In this document: positions 56,486-64,000 of the stretch, in pieces
Layout: the number at the start of each line of letters is the position of its first letter
How positions within the stretch are numbered: the stretch's first letter is position 1
DNA from: Providencia alcalifaciens
Lineage (GTDB): Bacteria > Pseudomonadota > Gammaproteobacteria > Enterobacterales > Enterobacteriaceae
NCBI RefSeq assembly: GCF_020271745.1
Contig: NZ_CP084296.1
Coordinates: forward strand, 1,922,001 to 1,986,000
Length of the DNA: 64,000 nt
Direction: 5' to 3'
Translations under genes and position numbers: made by a program
The notes under the pieces: model-generated
Seen by the model: the letters and a program-made list of their open reading frames with translations, nothing else
The model's database searches: none
Told to the model about the DNA's origin: nothing

Positions 56486-56591
56486 TATTGTTTAAGCAAT
56501 ATCTACGTTAGGAAGAGTGCGCGAGAGGCTATTGAGAATTGAATATCTGAAGATTGAATTCTTGAAGATTAAGGCTACGAATCATTAACAG

Positions 56592-56677
56592 TGGTGCGAA
56601 AGGGGGGACTTGAACCCCCACGTCCATAGGACACTAACACCTGAAGCTAGCGCGTCTACCAATTCCGCCACCCTCGC
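56592..56677 (-). tRNA. tRNA-Leu (CAG), copy 1
   Basis: 86-nt class II tRNA on the minus strand with acceptor GCGAGGG, anticodon CAG in the CTTCAGGTG loop, a long variable arm (GTGTCCTATGGACGT), T arm GGTTCAAGTCC and encoded CCA. It is nearly identical to E. coli leuQPVT. Confidence 0.95.
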
Positions 56678-56771
56678 AAATACTGTCAAAATTCTTTCTA
56701 TTGATACTGACTTCTATAATGAGCTGCTAAGAGCAGTCAACGCATAGATAATTGAAATTATGAAGAGTAAG

Positions 56772-56857
56772 TGGTGCGAAAGGGGGGACTTGAACCCCCA
56801 CGTCCATAGGACACTAACACCTGAAGCTAGCGCGTCTACCAATTCCGCCACTCTCGC
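56772..56857 (-). tRNA. tRNA-Leu (CAG), copy 2
   Basis: 86 nt, identical to the neighbouring copy except for the sixth acceptor base (GCGAGAG instead of GCGAGGG). The A forms a normal A-U pair where copy 1 has a G-U pair. It is the upstream member of the tandem pair in the direction of transcription. Confidence 0.95.
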
Positions 56858-57031
56858 AATACTAACTCTTTTGCATAATTGCTCATGCATCAATAGTACG
56901 GTGCGGATTTTAGGCTAATTTGCACAGACGTCAATAAATTTTTATCGGCGTCATCGTGTTTGATGAAAAAACGGTCAACTTATGAGGTTGACCGTTAGAA
57001 ACAAAACTGATACTGAGATAATTTCGTCGTT

Positions 57032-58045
57032 TTAGCGCTTAATAGCTTCGTAAACTTTGAATTTACCTGTCTTAGCCAGAACCACATGACCGCCAAACGC
57101 TTTATCCAGTAAGTCAGGATAAGGTAAAAATGCATTCGCGACGATACGTAAGCGACCGCCTTTTTTCAGGTGCTTAGGTGCTTGGAAAATAAGCGTTTCT
57201 ACCGCGTTATAACTGGTGTTGATTCCATCATGGAACGGTGGATTAGAAATGATCCAATCAAATTTATCATTAACATCGGAATAGACGTCGCTAGGGATCA
57301 CTTTTCCGGTGAGGTTGTTGGCCGCGAGCGTTGCAGTGGCGGAATCAATCGCGGATGCACTGACATCACTCAGGGTTAAGGTGACATCCGGATTTTGTGA
57401 GCCGATAACCGCAGCGAGTACGCCGTTACCACACGCCAGATCAAGCACATTTCCGCTCATTGGCTCCGTCAATGTGGAAAGCAGCAAATCACTGCCGATG
57501 TCTAACTCGTTATGGCTGAATACACCTGGAAGTGCATGAATTTTCACGTTATCAACCTGATAGTTACGCCACCAGCGTTTAATATCAAATTCAGTTGGTT
57601 GCTCTAATTCACCATAATAGAGCCCACAACGGCGTGCGGAGTCAATTTTTTGCAGTGTCGCAATCCCTTCCATAATTGCTTCGGCACTTTTTACGCCGCT
57701 ACGATTTTCGCCGACGATAAAAATTTGGCTGCCGGTAGCCAGATGGGTACATAAGTCATCAAGTTGGAATGCCGCTTCTTGTTTGTTCTTAGACCAAAAG
57801 TAAATTAAGGTATCACAAGGTTGAACAAATTCCGCGGTTGCTGTCGAAGCAAACAGAATATTTTCACCCAATGCTGGCTGTAAGTTTTTCCAGCGATGAT
57901 ACTGGTTAGTGAGAACACGCACACTGGCGGCTTCTAAAATTGCGCCCAGTTCATCCTGAATATCCCCTGCCAAAAGAACATGACGATCGATAAAGTGCTC
58001 TAAATGGCGTTGAATAACTTCGCTGGCGGGTGTCAGTAATGACAT
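57032..58045 (-). CDS. rsmC: RsmC, 16S rRNA m2G1207 methyltransferase
   Basis: 337 residues from the start [18 protein letters not shown] (ATG complementary to 58043-58045; E. coli 343). An N-terminal degenerate methyltransferase domain is followed by the catalytic domain with the SAM motif [16 protein letters not shown] near 200 and the N2-guanine active site SNPPFHDG near 268. It methylates G1207 in the small subunit. Divergent from holD as in E. coli. Confidence 0.95.
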   Translation of the reverse strand: MSLLTPASEVIQRHLEHFIDRHVLLAGDIQDELGAILEAASVRVLTNQYHRWKNLQPALGENILFASTATAEFVQPCDTLIYFWSKNKQEAAFQLDDLCTHLATGSQIFIVGENRSGVKSAEAIMEGIATLQKIDSARRCGLYYGELEQPTEFDIKRWWRNYQVDNVKIHALPGVFSHNELDIGSDLLLSTLTEPMSGNVLDLACGNGVLAAVIGSQNPDVTLTLSDVSASAIDSATATLAANNLTGKVIPSDVYSDVNDKFDWIISNPPFHDGINTSYNAVETLIFQAPKHLKKGGRLRIVANAFLPYPDLLDKAFGGHVVLAKTGKFKVYEAIKR

Positions 58046-58179
58046 ATTCTGTCTATCTCCTAAAATGAATATAACCACGCGGACTACCTTACCAGAAAAA
58101 AGATAAATAGCATTGCTCTGTTGGCGCTATTAATCCCCTTTGATAAGATGTGGTTGTTAACTAACGACTGGGTAAAGCA

Positions 58180-58590
58180 ATGACACGACGTGACAGACTT
58201 TTAGAACAAATGGGGATCACTCAATGGATGGTGAGAAATCCGACTGTGTTACGTGGTGAACGTGGTGTACGCATTCCTGAGTCGACTAAGCTTATTATTA
58301 TCACTGATGAGAACCTTGATTTAAACAGCCAGCTGCTAAAAGATATTTTTCTCACAATGAAGGTCGATGAGATTGACATTGTGTGCATTAATTCCGAACA
58401 GCTCAAACTCATTCCAACACCAATAACAATACCTTGTTGGGTGATAGGGGATGGTATTCATCCCGAAGGTTCAAAAGTCACATTTATTTCTCCTGTTTTG
58501 TCTGAACTGATAGCAAGCAGCAATGCTAAACAGGCACTATGGAAACAAATTTATCAATATGATGAAAATTTCAACACTCAAGCAATCTGA
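58180..58590 (+). CDS. holD: HolD, DNA polymerase III psi subunit
   Basis: 136 residues (E. coli 137). The N-terminus TRRDRLLEQMGITQWMVRNP is characteristic of psi and includes the clamp-loader contact. It links the chi subunit and SSB to the clamp loader. The 3' end overlaps rimI by 29 bp, an arrangement shared with E. coli. Confidence 0.93.
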   Translation: MTRRDRLLEQMGITQWMVRNPTVLRGERGVRIPESTKLIIITDENLDLNSQLLKDIFLTMKVDEIDIVCINSEQLKLIPTPITIPCWVIGDGIHPEGSKVTFISPVLSELIASSNAKQALWKQIYQYDENFNTQAI

Positions 58591-59029
58591 TCTCGCGACA
58601 GCCTTCTTAATTGAAAAGTTAAGCCATGATTTTCCATGGACTGAGCGAGTTTTTTATGGGAATCAAGGTGAAAAGTACCATAATCTGAAAATATCAGTTA
58701 ATAATCAAATTGTTGGGTATGCAATAACACAGTATGTATTAGATGAGGCGACGCTGTTTAATATTGCCATTCACCCTGACTTTCAAGGGCATGGTTATGG
58801 ACGAATGTTATTAGAAAGATTGATCAATGACCTAGTCAGCCGCGGGGTATCAACATTGTGGTTGGAAGTGAGGGAATCGAACGCCTCTGCCATTCATCTG
58901 TATGACAAACTTGGTTTTCAACAAGCAACAGTGCGTAAAGATTATTATCCAACAAAAAGTGGCCGAGAAGATGCGTTAGTACTGGCATTAACCTTATTTA
59001 GCGAAGATATGTTTAGCCAAAAAGCATAA
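58562..59029 (+). CDS. rimI: RimI, ribosomal protein bS18 N-alpha-acetyltransferase
   Basis: 155 residues from the second of two adjacent ATG codons (58559, 58562). GNAT fold with the acetyl-CoA-binding QGHGYGRMLLERLI segment near 83 and the conserved VLDEATLFNIAIHPDFQ and WLEVRESNASAIHLYDKLGF blocks, close to E. coli RimI. It acetylates the N-terminal alanine of S18. A terminator follows; the yjjG gene that follows in E. coli is missing. Confidence 0.95.
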   Translation: MKISTLKQSDLATAFLIEKLSHDFPWTERVFYGNQGEKYHNLKISVNNQIVGYAITQYVLDEATLFNIAIHPDFQGHGYGRMLLERLINDLVSRGVSTLWLEVRESNASAIHLYDKLGFQQATVRKDYYPTKSGREDALVLALTLFSEDMFSQKA

Positions 59030-59065
59030 TACAATAAGTGCCCGATAAAAATAGATTAAAAAAAC

Positions 59066-59106
59066 AAACCACGAGGTAGCAATTTATTGTGATTCGTGGT
59101 TTTTTG
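59066..59106 (+). terminator. holD-rimI terminator
   Basis: AAACCACGA pairs with TCGTGGTTT across a 19-nt loop and is followed by a T run. Confidence 0.75.
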
Positions 59107-59152
59107 TATTGGAGGATATGAACTAATAATAGAATAATAAGAGGCGTTGAGA

Positions 59153-60223
59153 ATGACACAATTTAATATAGCAGTAATTCCGGGTGATGGTATTGGAACT
59201 GAAGTTATCCCTGAAGGATTACGAGTATTAGAAGCCGCAGCAAGAAAGCATCATGTAGAACTTAATTTTACGCATTTTGACTGGTCGTGTGAAACGTATC
59301 ATCGCACTGGGCGGATGATGCCTGAAGATGGATTAGAACAACTGAAAAAATTCGATGCTATTTTCTTAGGCGCTGTTGGCTTTCCTGGTGTGCCAGATCA
59401 CATTTCCTTGTGGGGCTTATTACTACCAATTCGTCGCGCGTTTAATCAATATGTGAATCTGCGCCCAGTACGTTTATTTGAAGGTATTAAATGCCCGCTG
59501 GCGGATAAAAAGCCGGGTGATATTGATTTTTATGTGGTTCGGGAAAATGTGGAAGGGGAGTATTCCGCGATTGGTGGAATTCAGTATGAAGGGACGGAAG
59601 ATGAAATGGTGTCCCAGCAAAGTATTTTTACCCGCAAAGGGACTGACCGTATTTTAAAATATGCTTTTGAACTTGCTCGTTCTCGCGATAAAAAACATTT
59701 AAGTTCAGCCACGAAATCCAATGGATTATTCCACTCAATGCCTTATTGGGATAGCCGTGTGGCTGAAATGGCAAAACAGTATCCTGATGTGAAAGTCGAT
59801 CAATTCCACATTGATATTTTTGCGGCTAACTTAGTGAGAATGCCGGAATTTTATGATGTGATTGTGGGATCAAACTTATTTGGGGATATTTTGTCAGACC
59901 TTGGACCCGCGTGTACGGGGACGATTGCCATTGCACCGTCAGCGAATATCAACCCGGAAAAACAGTTCCCATCAATGTTTGAACCTGTACATGGTTCTGC
60001 ACCAGATATTGCCGGAAAAAATATTGCCAACCCAATTGGGACTATCTGGGCGGCAGCGATGATGATGCAGCATCTCGGTTGCCAAGAAATGCACGACACA
60101 ATTATGTCAGCGGTTGAAACGGCTATTCGTGAGCGTCGTCACTTGACTCGCGACATGGGCGGAAATGCCAGCACACAAGAATTAGGGCTGGAAATTGCTC
60201 AGTTAGTGACTGCGTCGGTGTAA
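59153..60223 (+). CDS. dmlA: Tartrate / D-malate dehydrogenase (decarboxylating)
   Basis: 356 residues from the ATG at 59153 (GAGG 8 bases upstream; a start two codons earlier is less likely). Isocitrate/isopropylmalate dehydrogenase family: VIPGDGIGTEVIPEGLRVLE at the N-terminus, the substrate arginine block, and the metal/substrate signature SNLFGDILSDLGPACTGTIA near 240. The GAVGFPGVPDHISLWGLLLP segment is typical of the tartrate dehydrogenase/DmlA subgroup. It converts D-malate to pyruvate or oxidises tartrate. It sits between rimI and the prfC fragment without an obvious transporter. Confidence 0.82.
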   Translation: MTQFNIAVIPGDGIGTEVIPEGLRVLEAAARKHHVELNFTHFDWSCETYHRTGRMMPEDGLEQLKKFDAIFLGAVGFPGVPDHISLWGLLLPIRRAFNQYVNLRPVRLFEGIKCPLADKKPGDIDFYVVRENVEGEYSAIGGIQYEGTEDEMVSQQSIFTRKGTDRILKYAFELARSRDKKHLSSATKSNGLFHSMPYWDSRVAEMAKQYPDVKVDQFHIDIFAANLVRMPEFYDVIVGSNLFGDILSDLGPACTGTIAIAPSANINPEKQFPSMFEPVHGSAPDIAGKNIANPIGTIWAAAMMMQHLGCQEMHDTIMSAVETAIRERRHLTRDMGGNASTQELGLEIAQLVTASV

Positions 60224-60232
60224 GTTTATTGG

Positions 60233-60253
60233 GCTCCACCCAGTGGGTGGAGC
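60233..60253 (+). terminator. Hairpin after dmlA
   Basis: The perfect 9-bp stem GCTCCACCC / GGGTGGAGC has a three-base loop. The T run is missing, so termination strength is uncertain. Confidence 0.55.
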
Positions 60254-60408
60254 GCTTAACATTTCAGGCTCTGATTGTTTATAACCCCAAGATCTGCGAA
60301 AATAACCGCCAATTACGATTAACAATACGGATTTGCTGCGCTTAGAGCCACCTCGAGCCTCTTCCTGATGCCCATACAAATCTGGATATAGACGAAAAGA
60401 ACGGTTAA

Positions 60409-60501
60409 ATGACAGATCAGAATTTTCTCCATGAAGTTAGCACCCGTAGAACGTTTGCTATCATTTCGCACCCTGATGCCGCCCAGCCTTTCAACGCTTA
60501 A
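60409..60501 (+). pseudogene. prfC: 5' fragment of prfC (release factor RF3) cut by an integrated element
   Basis: The ATG at 60409 begins MTDQNFLHEVSTRRTF and continues AIISHPDA, which matches the RF3 N-terminus (the ISHPDAGKTT P-loop region follows in intact RF3). At 60482 the match to prfC ends: the expected GKTT is replaced by AQPFNA and a stop. The fragment therefore encodes 30 residues, 24 of them from RF3. The rest of prfC should lie beyond the far end of the element, right of the window. prfC also has the usual rsmC-holD-rimI genes on its left. Confidence 0.85.
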
Positions 60502-60939
60502 AACCACCTTTCATTGCACACCACAATCACATCTCTACGTACTGAATTTAAAGGCTTTTTGTCTTTTTCTCGTTTCTTTGCTTTTCAATGATGTTCAAGC
60601 GTAACCTCGGAAAATGTGTACAAACTTGAGTACAAATCGCCATATTTACCGTTTTTAGCCAAATTCCATGACACAAACCTAGCTGTAGGCCTTGTTCCTA
60701 CTGGGTTTTAGCCAAAACTTGCCTATATTTTTTATGCCAAAAATCGAGAAATGATGGTAAGACGTTCGCGATTATCTCTAATTGTTTGCCGGTTGAGTTG
60801 GTTACCGGTTGCTTTCTTGCTGTCCTAAAAGTTCATTTGTATGGGCCTGATCTTCTGAACAAATCATGCATCTTTCTGACCATCAACAAGTGATGAATCA
60901 GGCGATGATAGCTTTACATTGATTTTCAGGAGAATGCAG
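60502..60939. other. Element end without a gene; candidate recombinase-binding repeats
   Basis: About 440 bp without a credible gene. TGTAC-AAACTTGA-GTACA at 60617-60634 is an inverted repeat, and TGTACAAACTT is echoed by TGTACACCAACTT at 61213-61225. TTTTAGCCAAA occurs twice (near 60653 and 60706). Such repeats next to an attachment site are candidates for integrase or excisionase binding sites. Confidence 0.45.
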
Positions 60940-61128
60940 ATGACAGCAGTAGCGCACCAAGTAACCCCTTTTCTAACGTCTTACGAAGTTATGGCTCGTT
61001 ACCACATTAGCTATACGACGCTCTGGCGAAGAATAAAAGATGGCAGCTTGCCGCAACCTCGTATCAACCGAAATACACGAAACAAGCTGTGGCACATTGA
61101 AGACTTGGAGGAGTATGAGAAGAATTAG
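60940..61128 (+). CDS. AlpA-family helix-turn-helix regulator
   Basis: 62 residues from the ATG at 60940 (AGGAG 7 bases upstream; the ATG at 60934 is too close). It is a MerR/AlpA-type winged helix: FLTSYEVMARYHISYTTLWR, then RIKDGSLPQPRI. AlpA-like proteins activate integrase genes or act as excisionases in P4-like elements. It is near the element end, consistent with a role in excision control. Confidence 0.8.
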   Translation: MTAVAHQVTPFLTSYEVMARYHISYTTLWRRIKDGSLPQPRINRNTRNKLWHIEDLEEYEKN

Positions 61129-61273
61129 GAATAGATAGCGTAGCTTAGTTTTTCTGTTGGAGCTTGGACTAACGCTTTGAAACGCCGGCTTGTGCCAACA
61201 ATATAGTTAATATGTACACCAACTTAGGCTAAGATAGCAGCATGGATTTTTTATTGATTGGATGGATAGGTAA

Positions 61274-63292
61274 GTGACGACTCCTCAAGAACGGACAACA
61301 GGTATTACAAATGCGTCGATAAAAAAACGTTTCGGCTCAATTCCCGCTTGGAAGATGTTGAGTGAATATATCTGGAACGGTTTGGATGCTGGTGCATCAG
61401 ATATTGATGTCATTATTAACACCTGTGATCTCGGCGGGGTGGAGTCAATAGAGATCCATGATAATGGTGAAGGAATTGACTTTCATAACCTAGACCGAAA
61501 TTTTGATAATTGGGATGACTCATCCAAAAAACAGGTTACCCAAAAAGGCAGTCAAGGCAGAGGGCGGTATTCATTTCATAAATATGCTGCAACAGCAACC
61601 TGGCTTACGAGAAGACAATCTGAGAATGCACGTATTACCATAGACTCGTCTCGTATTAAAACGTACAAAGTTGAGTTGATCGACGATAAAGAACAGCATA
61701 GTAGTATTCTTTCAAATGGAAGTGGGACATCAGTATTTCTTACGGGCATTACGAGTGAAAAATCTCAAAAAATCCCTAATATTGAAAATATCATGGAGGA
61801 GCTTTCAAATGAATTTGGTTGGAAGCTAATAGTTTTTTCTAACCTTAAAATATCAGTTAATAGAGTCCGAGTGACGCCTCCCCAACATAGGTTGTTTCAA
61901 GAGCTTATAGATGTTGATGGAAATATATTTAGTTCAAGTATCATTCAGTGGATAAAAAAACCATCTGGTGAAAAGTCATACAATTATTTTAGAGATTCAA
62001 AAGAACATCAGAAGTATAGAAATCTGACTGGTTTTAACTACAAAAACAATTTTTTCATAAGTGGATATATACAATCTGAGTGGTTCGATAATTTTCAAGA
62101 TACCTCATCTCCAAATGCTGATCTCTTCATTAGTGAAAAGAGTGATGGGAATAAAGTTTTAGCTATGCTGCTAAAAGAACTGCGCAACAAAACAGCCGAG
62201 ATTTATCAGGGGTTCCTTAGAGAAAGAGCTGTTCAGCTTGTCGATTCTTTCGAAGAAAAAGGATATTTTCCTGTTTACAATTGGGAGTCTGACGAAGATC
62301 GTTCCTTTAGAATTGCACATACGAAGAAATTAGTAACTAGTATCTGCGTTGCTGATCCAGCAGCTTTTAATGGGCTAAAGGCTAAGCAAACAAAAATTAT
62401 AATCGGTTTGCTTGATAGGCTATCTACATCAAGTGAAAATGATAGTTTGATAGATATATTGGAAGGCGTTTTAGACTTAAATAAGGAGCAAATGGATGAA
62501 TTTGCATCTCAAATAAGTAAATCTAAACTTGATTATATAATTAGCACGATTGGACACATTCATAAGCGAGATCTAGTCGTACAGAAAATGAAGTACCTTT
62601 TTAAAGAGCACGCTAAAGAAGTTCTAGAAACACCAGACTTACAAGGTATTATTGAGGCTAATACATGGTTGTTTGGCCCTCAGTACACAACTATAGGTGC
62701 CGAAGAGGATGACTTTTCTAATACAGCTAGAAATCTTCGGAATTCAGATATTGAAATATTGGATGGGGACGATATCAGTACCAGTGATCTTATTGAAGGC
62801 GCTACCATAGAGGGGGCAAAAGGCCAAGTAGATTTGTTTCTTGCACGCAAAATGGTCACAATTGATCATTCTACACAAGAAGAATTTATTAAATGTACGA
62901 TCATTGAAATAAAAAGACCAAGTGTAGCATTGAATAAGAAACATTTAGCTCAAGCTGAACGTTATGCTGAGGTACTTGATAAGCATCCTGCCTTTAATGA
63001 TGAGAGAATGAGATTTGATGTTGTTCTTGTTGGAACTAAAATCTCCCAGAATGATACTCAAATTACAAGGCGGTTGAAAGACCTTGCTGGTAAGGGCGGC
63101 GCGGGCCTTGTTTCCGGGGCGGATGAAAGAATTCGAGTATACGTTAAAAGTTGGTCTACAATTTTTAATGATTTCGAGGTGACTCATAGTGCTTTATTAC
63201 AAAAGCTAAAAATAAAGAGAAGCGAGCTAGAGTATAAATCTAAGCAAACCCTTGTGGATGAATTGCAAATACCTCTCTCTGAGGCGTCGTGA
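61274..63292 (+). CDS. GHKL-type ATPase fused to a PD-(D/E)XK (Shedu/DUF4263-like) nuclease domain; candidate defence protein
   Basis: 672 residues, GTG start. The N-terminal Hsp90/MutL/MORC-type ATPase shows the N box (Glu31 and Asn35 in SEYIWNGLDAGA), the G1 box DNGEG at 63-67 and the glycine-rich GSQGRGRYSF lid at 92-101. A middle region (about 160-450) is largely helical and unrecognised. The C-terminal domain has IIEANTWLFGPQY at 459-471, then GQVD (Asp520), IIEIKRP (Glu545, Lys547) and QAERY (Gln560, Tyr564). This is the D...ExK...QxxxY arrangement of PD-(D/E)XK nucleases and is close to Shedu-type domains. All catalytic residues of both domains are present. It is the only cargo gene visible between the AlpA gene and the integrase. 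Role inferred: nucleotide-gated nuclease, probably antiphage or anti-plasmid. Confidence 0.75.
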   Translation: MTTPQERTTGITNASIKKRFGSIPAWKMLSEYIWNGLDAGASDIDVIINTCDLGGVESIEIHDNGEGIDFHNLDRNFDNWDDSSKKQVTQKGSQGRGRYSFHKYAATATWLTRRQSENARITIDSSRIKTYKVELIDDKEQHSSILSNGSGTSVFLTGITSEKSQKIPNIENIMEELSNEFGWKLIVFSNLKISVNRVRVTPPQHRLFQELIDVDGNIFSSSIIQWIKKPSGEKSYNYFRDSKEHQKYRNLTGFNYKNNFFISGYIQSEWFDNFQDTSSPNADLFISEKSDGNKVLAMLLKELRNKTAEIYQGFLRERAVQLVDSFEEKGYFPVYNWESDEDRSFRIAHTKKLVTSICVADPAAFNGLKAKQTKIIIGLLDRLSTSSENDSLIDILEGVLDLNKEQMDEFASQISKSKLDYIISTIGHIHKRDLVVQKMKYLFKEHAKEVLETPDLQGIIEANTWLFGPQYTTIGAEEDDFSNTARNLRNSDIEILDGDDISTSDLIEGATIEGAKGQVDLFLARKMVTIDHSTQEEFIKCTIIEIKRPSVALNKKHLAQAERYAEVLDKHPAFNDERMRFDVVLVGTKISQNDTQITRRLKDLAGKGGAGLVSGADERIRVYVKSWSTIFNDFEVTHSALLQKLKIKRSELEYKSKQTLVDELQIPLSEAS

Positions 63293-63421
63293 GACTTATA
63301 ATAATTATTCGATAAGTTGTTTTTTTGTAACTGGAAAAACAACTAATCTAAACCGAGCCAAATGCACTACTTGACTCGGTCATTTGTACTAGCTCAGTCT
63401 CTTCCTTAATTCAGCTACCCC

Positions 63422-64000
63422 TTATTGTCCGAAACGCCAGTTGAATGGAAAGCCTGTCGGCTCGATGATGGTTTCTAGTTGTTGATACCAAACGTCGTAA
63501 GCATGACGCATTTCGTCCAGGTACTGATATTGGTTGTAGATAGCATCCAGCCCTTTTTTGCTGTGGCCAATCATCAACTCGGCAACTTCTTGCGTCGTGA
63601 TGGCAGACATTCGCGTTCGCATCGTTCTGCGAAGATCATGCATAGACCAGTGTTCCATCTCAATACCAAGCGATCTGCGAGCCCAGATTTTCACATTGTT
63701 AGGAATAGTGGTATCAAAGCCATTTGTGGCAAGCTCTTCTTGTCCGTTCGCGGGAAACAAGTAAGTTGATTTGCTCATCTGCATCGCCAGTTCAATCAGC
63801 TCAATAGCTGGCTTAATCAATGGCCGCATGATCGGCGCTCCAATTTTCTCACCTTGTTTGCGGATCTCTATGGGCACTGTCCACATTGCAGATTGCAAGT
63901 CAAAGTGATGCTTTTCAGCTTGAATGAGTTCGCCCTTGCGCCCTCCCAATAAGAGAAGCAGTTTTATGTAGATGCGATTCTTCTCAGTGATTTTTGACTC
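63422..64000 (-). CDS. Tyrosine-recombinase integrase, C-terminal part (5' end outside window)
   Basis: The frame is open to the right edge, so the N-terminus lies outside. The visible 192 residues are the catalytic domain: Arg in LLGGRKGELIQAEKHH, His and Arg in MHDLRRTMRTRM, His in MIGHSKKG and the nucleophile Tyr in DAIYNQYQYL, all present. It resembles P4-type phage and island integrases. It is read leftwards, away from the window edge. Presumed to catalyse integration into prfC. Confidence 0.9.
   Translation of the reverse strand, partial: ESKITEKNRIYIKLLLLLGGRKGELIQAEKHHFDLQSAMWTVPIEIRKQGEKIGAPIMRPLIKPAIELIELAMQMSKSTYLFPANGQEELATNGFDTTIPNNVKIWARRSLGIEMEHWSMHDLRRTMRTRMSAITTQEVAELMIGHSKKGLDAIYNQYQYLDEMRHAYDVWYQQLETIIEPTGFPFNWRFGQ

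Larger units (their letters stand above)
60482..64000. mobile_element. Left end of an integrative element inserted in prfC
   Basis: It begins where prfC homology stops and runs past the window edge. Inside are an AlpA-like regulator, a large ATPase/nuclease fusion and a tyrosine integrase, a typical integrative-element gene set. The 5' end of prfC is the known insertion site of SXT/R391-family integrative conjugative elements, and R391 came from Providencia, so such an element or a mobilisable relative is likely. No conjugation genes are visible in this part, so the class is inference. Confidence 0.8.

Noticed and set aside
60319-60507. A 62-codon minus-strand frame between dmlA and the element
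   Set aside because: It is antisense to the prfC 5' fragment and its promoter and resembles no protein; the plus-strand prfC match explains the sequence.

Overview
The window looks like a chromosome segment of a gammaproteobacterium of the Morganellaceae, most likely Providencia (P. rettgeri or a close relative). The 16S rRNA variable regions, the AT-leaning base composition and the gene order point this way. The backbone follows the enterobacterial order yigM-metR-metE ... udp-rmuC-ubiEJB-tatABC-rfaH ... ubiD-fre, fadBA, pepQ-yigZ-trkH-hemG-rrn and, further right, rsmC-holD-rimI-...-prfC. Accessory blocks are inserted between these landmarks.

Region by region: (1) 1-3.5 kb, methionine biosynthesis (metR/metE with MetJ and MetR operators) beside the end of yigM. 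(2) 3.5-6.8 kb, a probable T6SS-type lipase effector and immunity pair (Tle/Tli4-like) lying exactly between two near-identical 42-bp copies of the metE terminator region. (3) 7.2-14.5 kb, a seven-gene L-threonate/D-erythronate catabolic operon (ltnD-otnK-otnC-otnI-deoR-type regulator-denD-GntP transporter). (4) 14.7-27.3 kb, udp, a phosphatase, a DedA protein, rmuC, ubiquinone synthesis, Tat translocase, rfaH, pepE, ubiD and fre. (5) 27.5-35.2 kb, fadBA with a FadR operator, pepQ, yigZ, trkH, hemG. (6) 35.2-40.7 kb, a complete rrn operon (16S, tRNA-Glu, 23S, 5S) followed by an 11 x 7-bp tandem repeat. (7) 41.2-46.6 kb, idi, narXL, a YedI-type protein and a WaaH-like LPS glycosyltransferase. 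(8) 46.8-54.4 kb, an amine/amino-acid catabolic cluster: FAD oxidoreductase, cupin, aldehyde dehydrogenase, permease, a DUF3156-like protein and two LuxR-type regulators. The permease leader can sequester the Shine-Dalgarno site and contains an overlapping small ORF. (9) 54.5-60.2 kb, phoA with a PHO box, a Fur-boxed small membrane protein, two tRNA-Leu genes, rsmC, holD, rimI and a tartrate/D-malate dehydrogenase. (10) 60.4-64.0 kb, prfC is interrupted after 24 codons by an integrative element. The element carries an AlpA-like regulator, a large GHKL-ATPase/PD-(D/E)XK nuclease fusion (candidate antiphage defence protein) and a tyrosine integrase that runs off the window.

The most interesting items are the single-gene ATPase-nuclease cargo in the prfC-integrated element, the structured permease leader, and the effector/immunity insertion between duplicated terminators. 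All functional calls rest on reading the sequence and on family knowledge; no searches were run.
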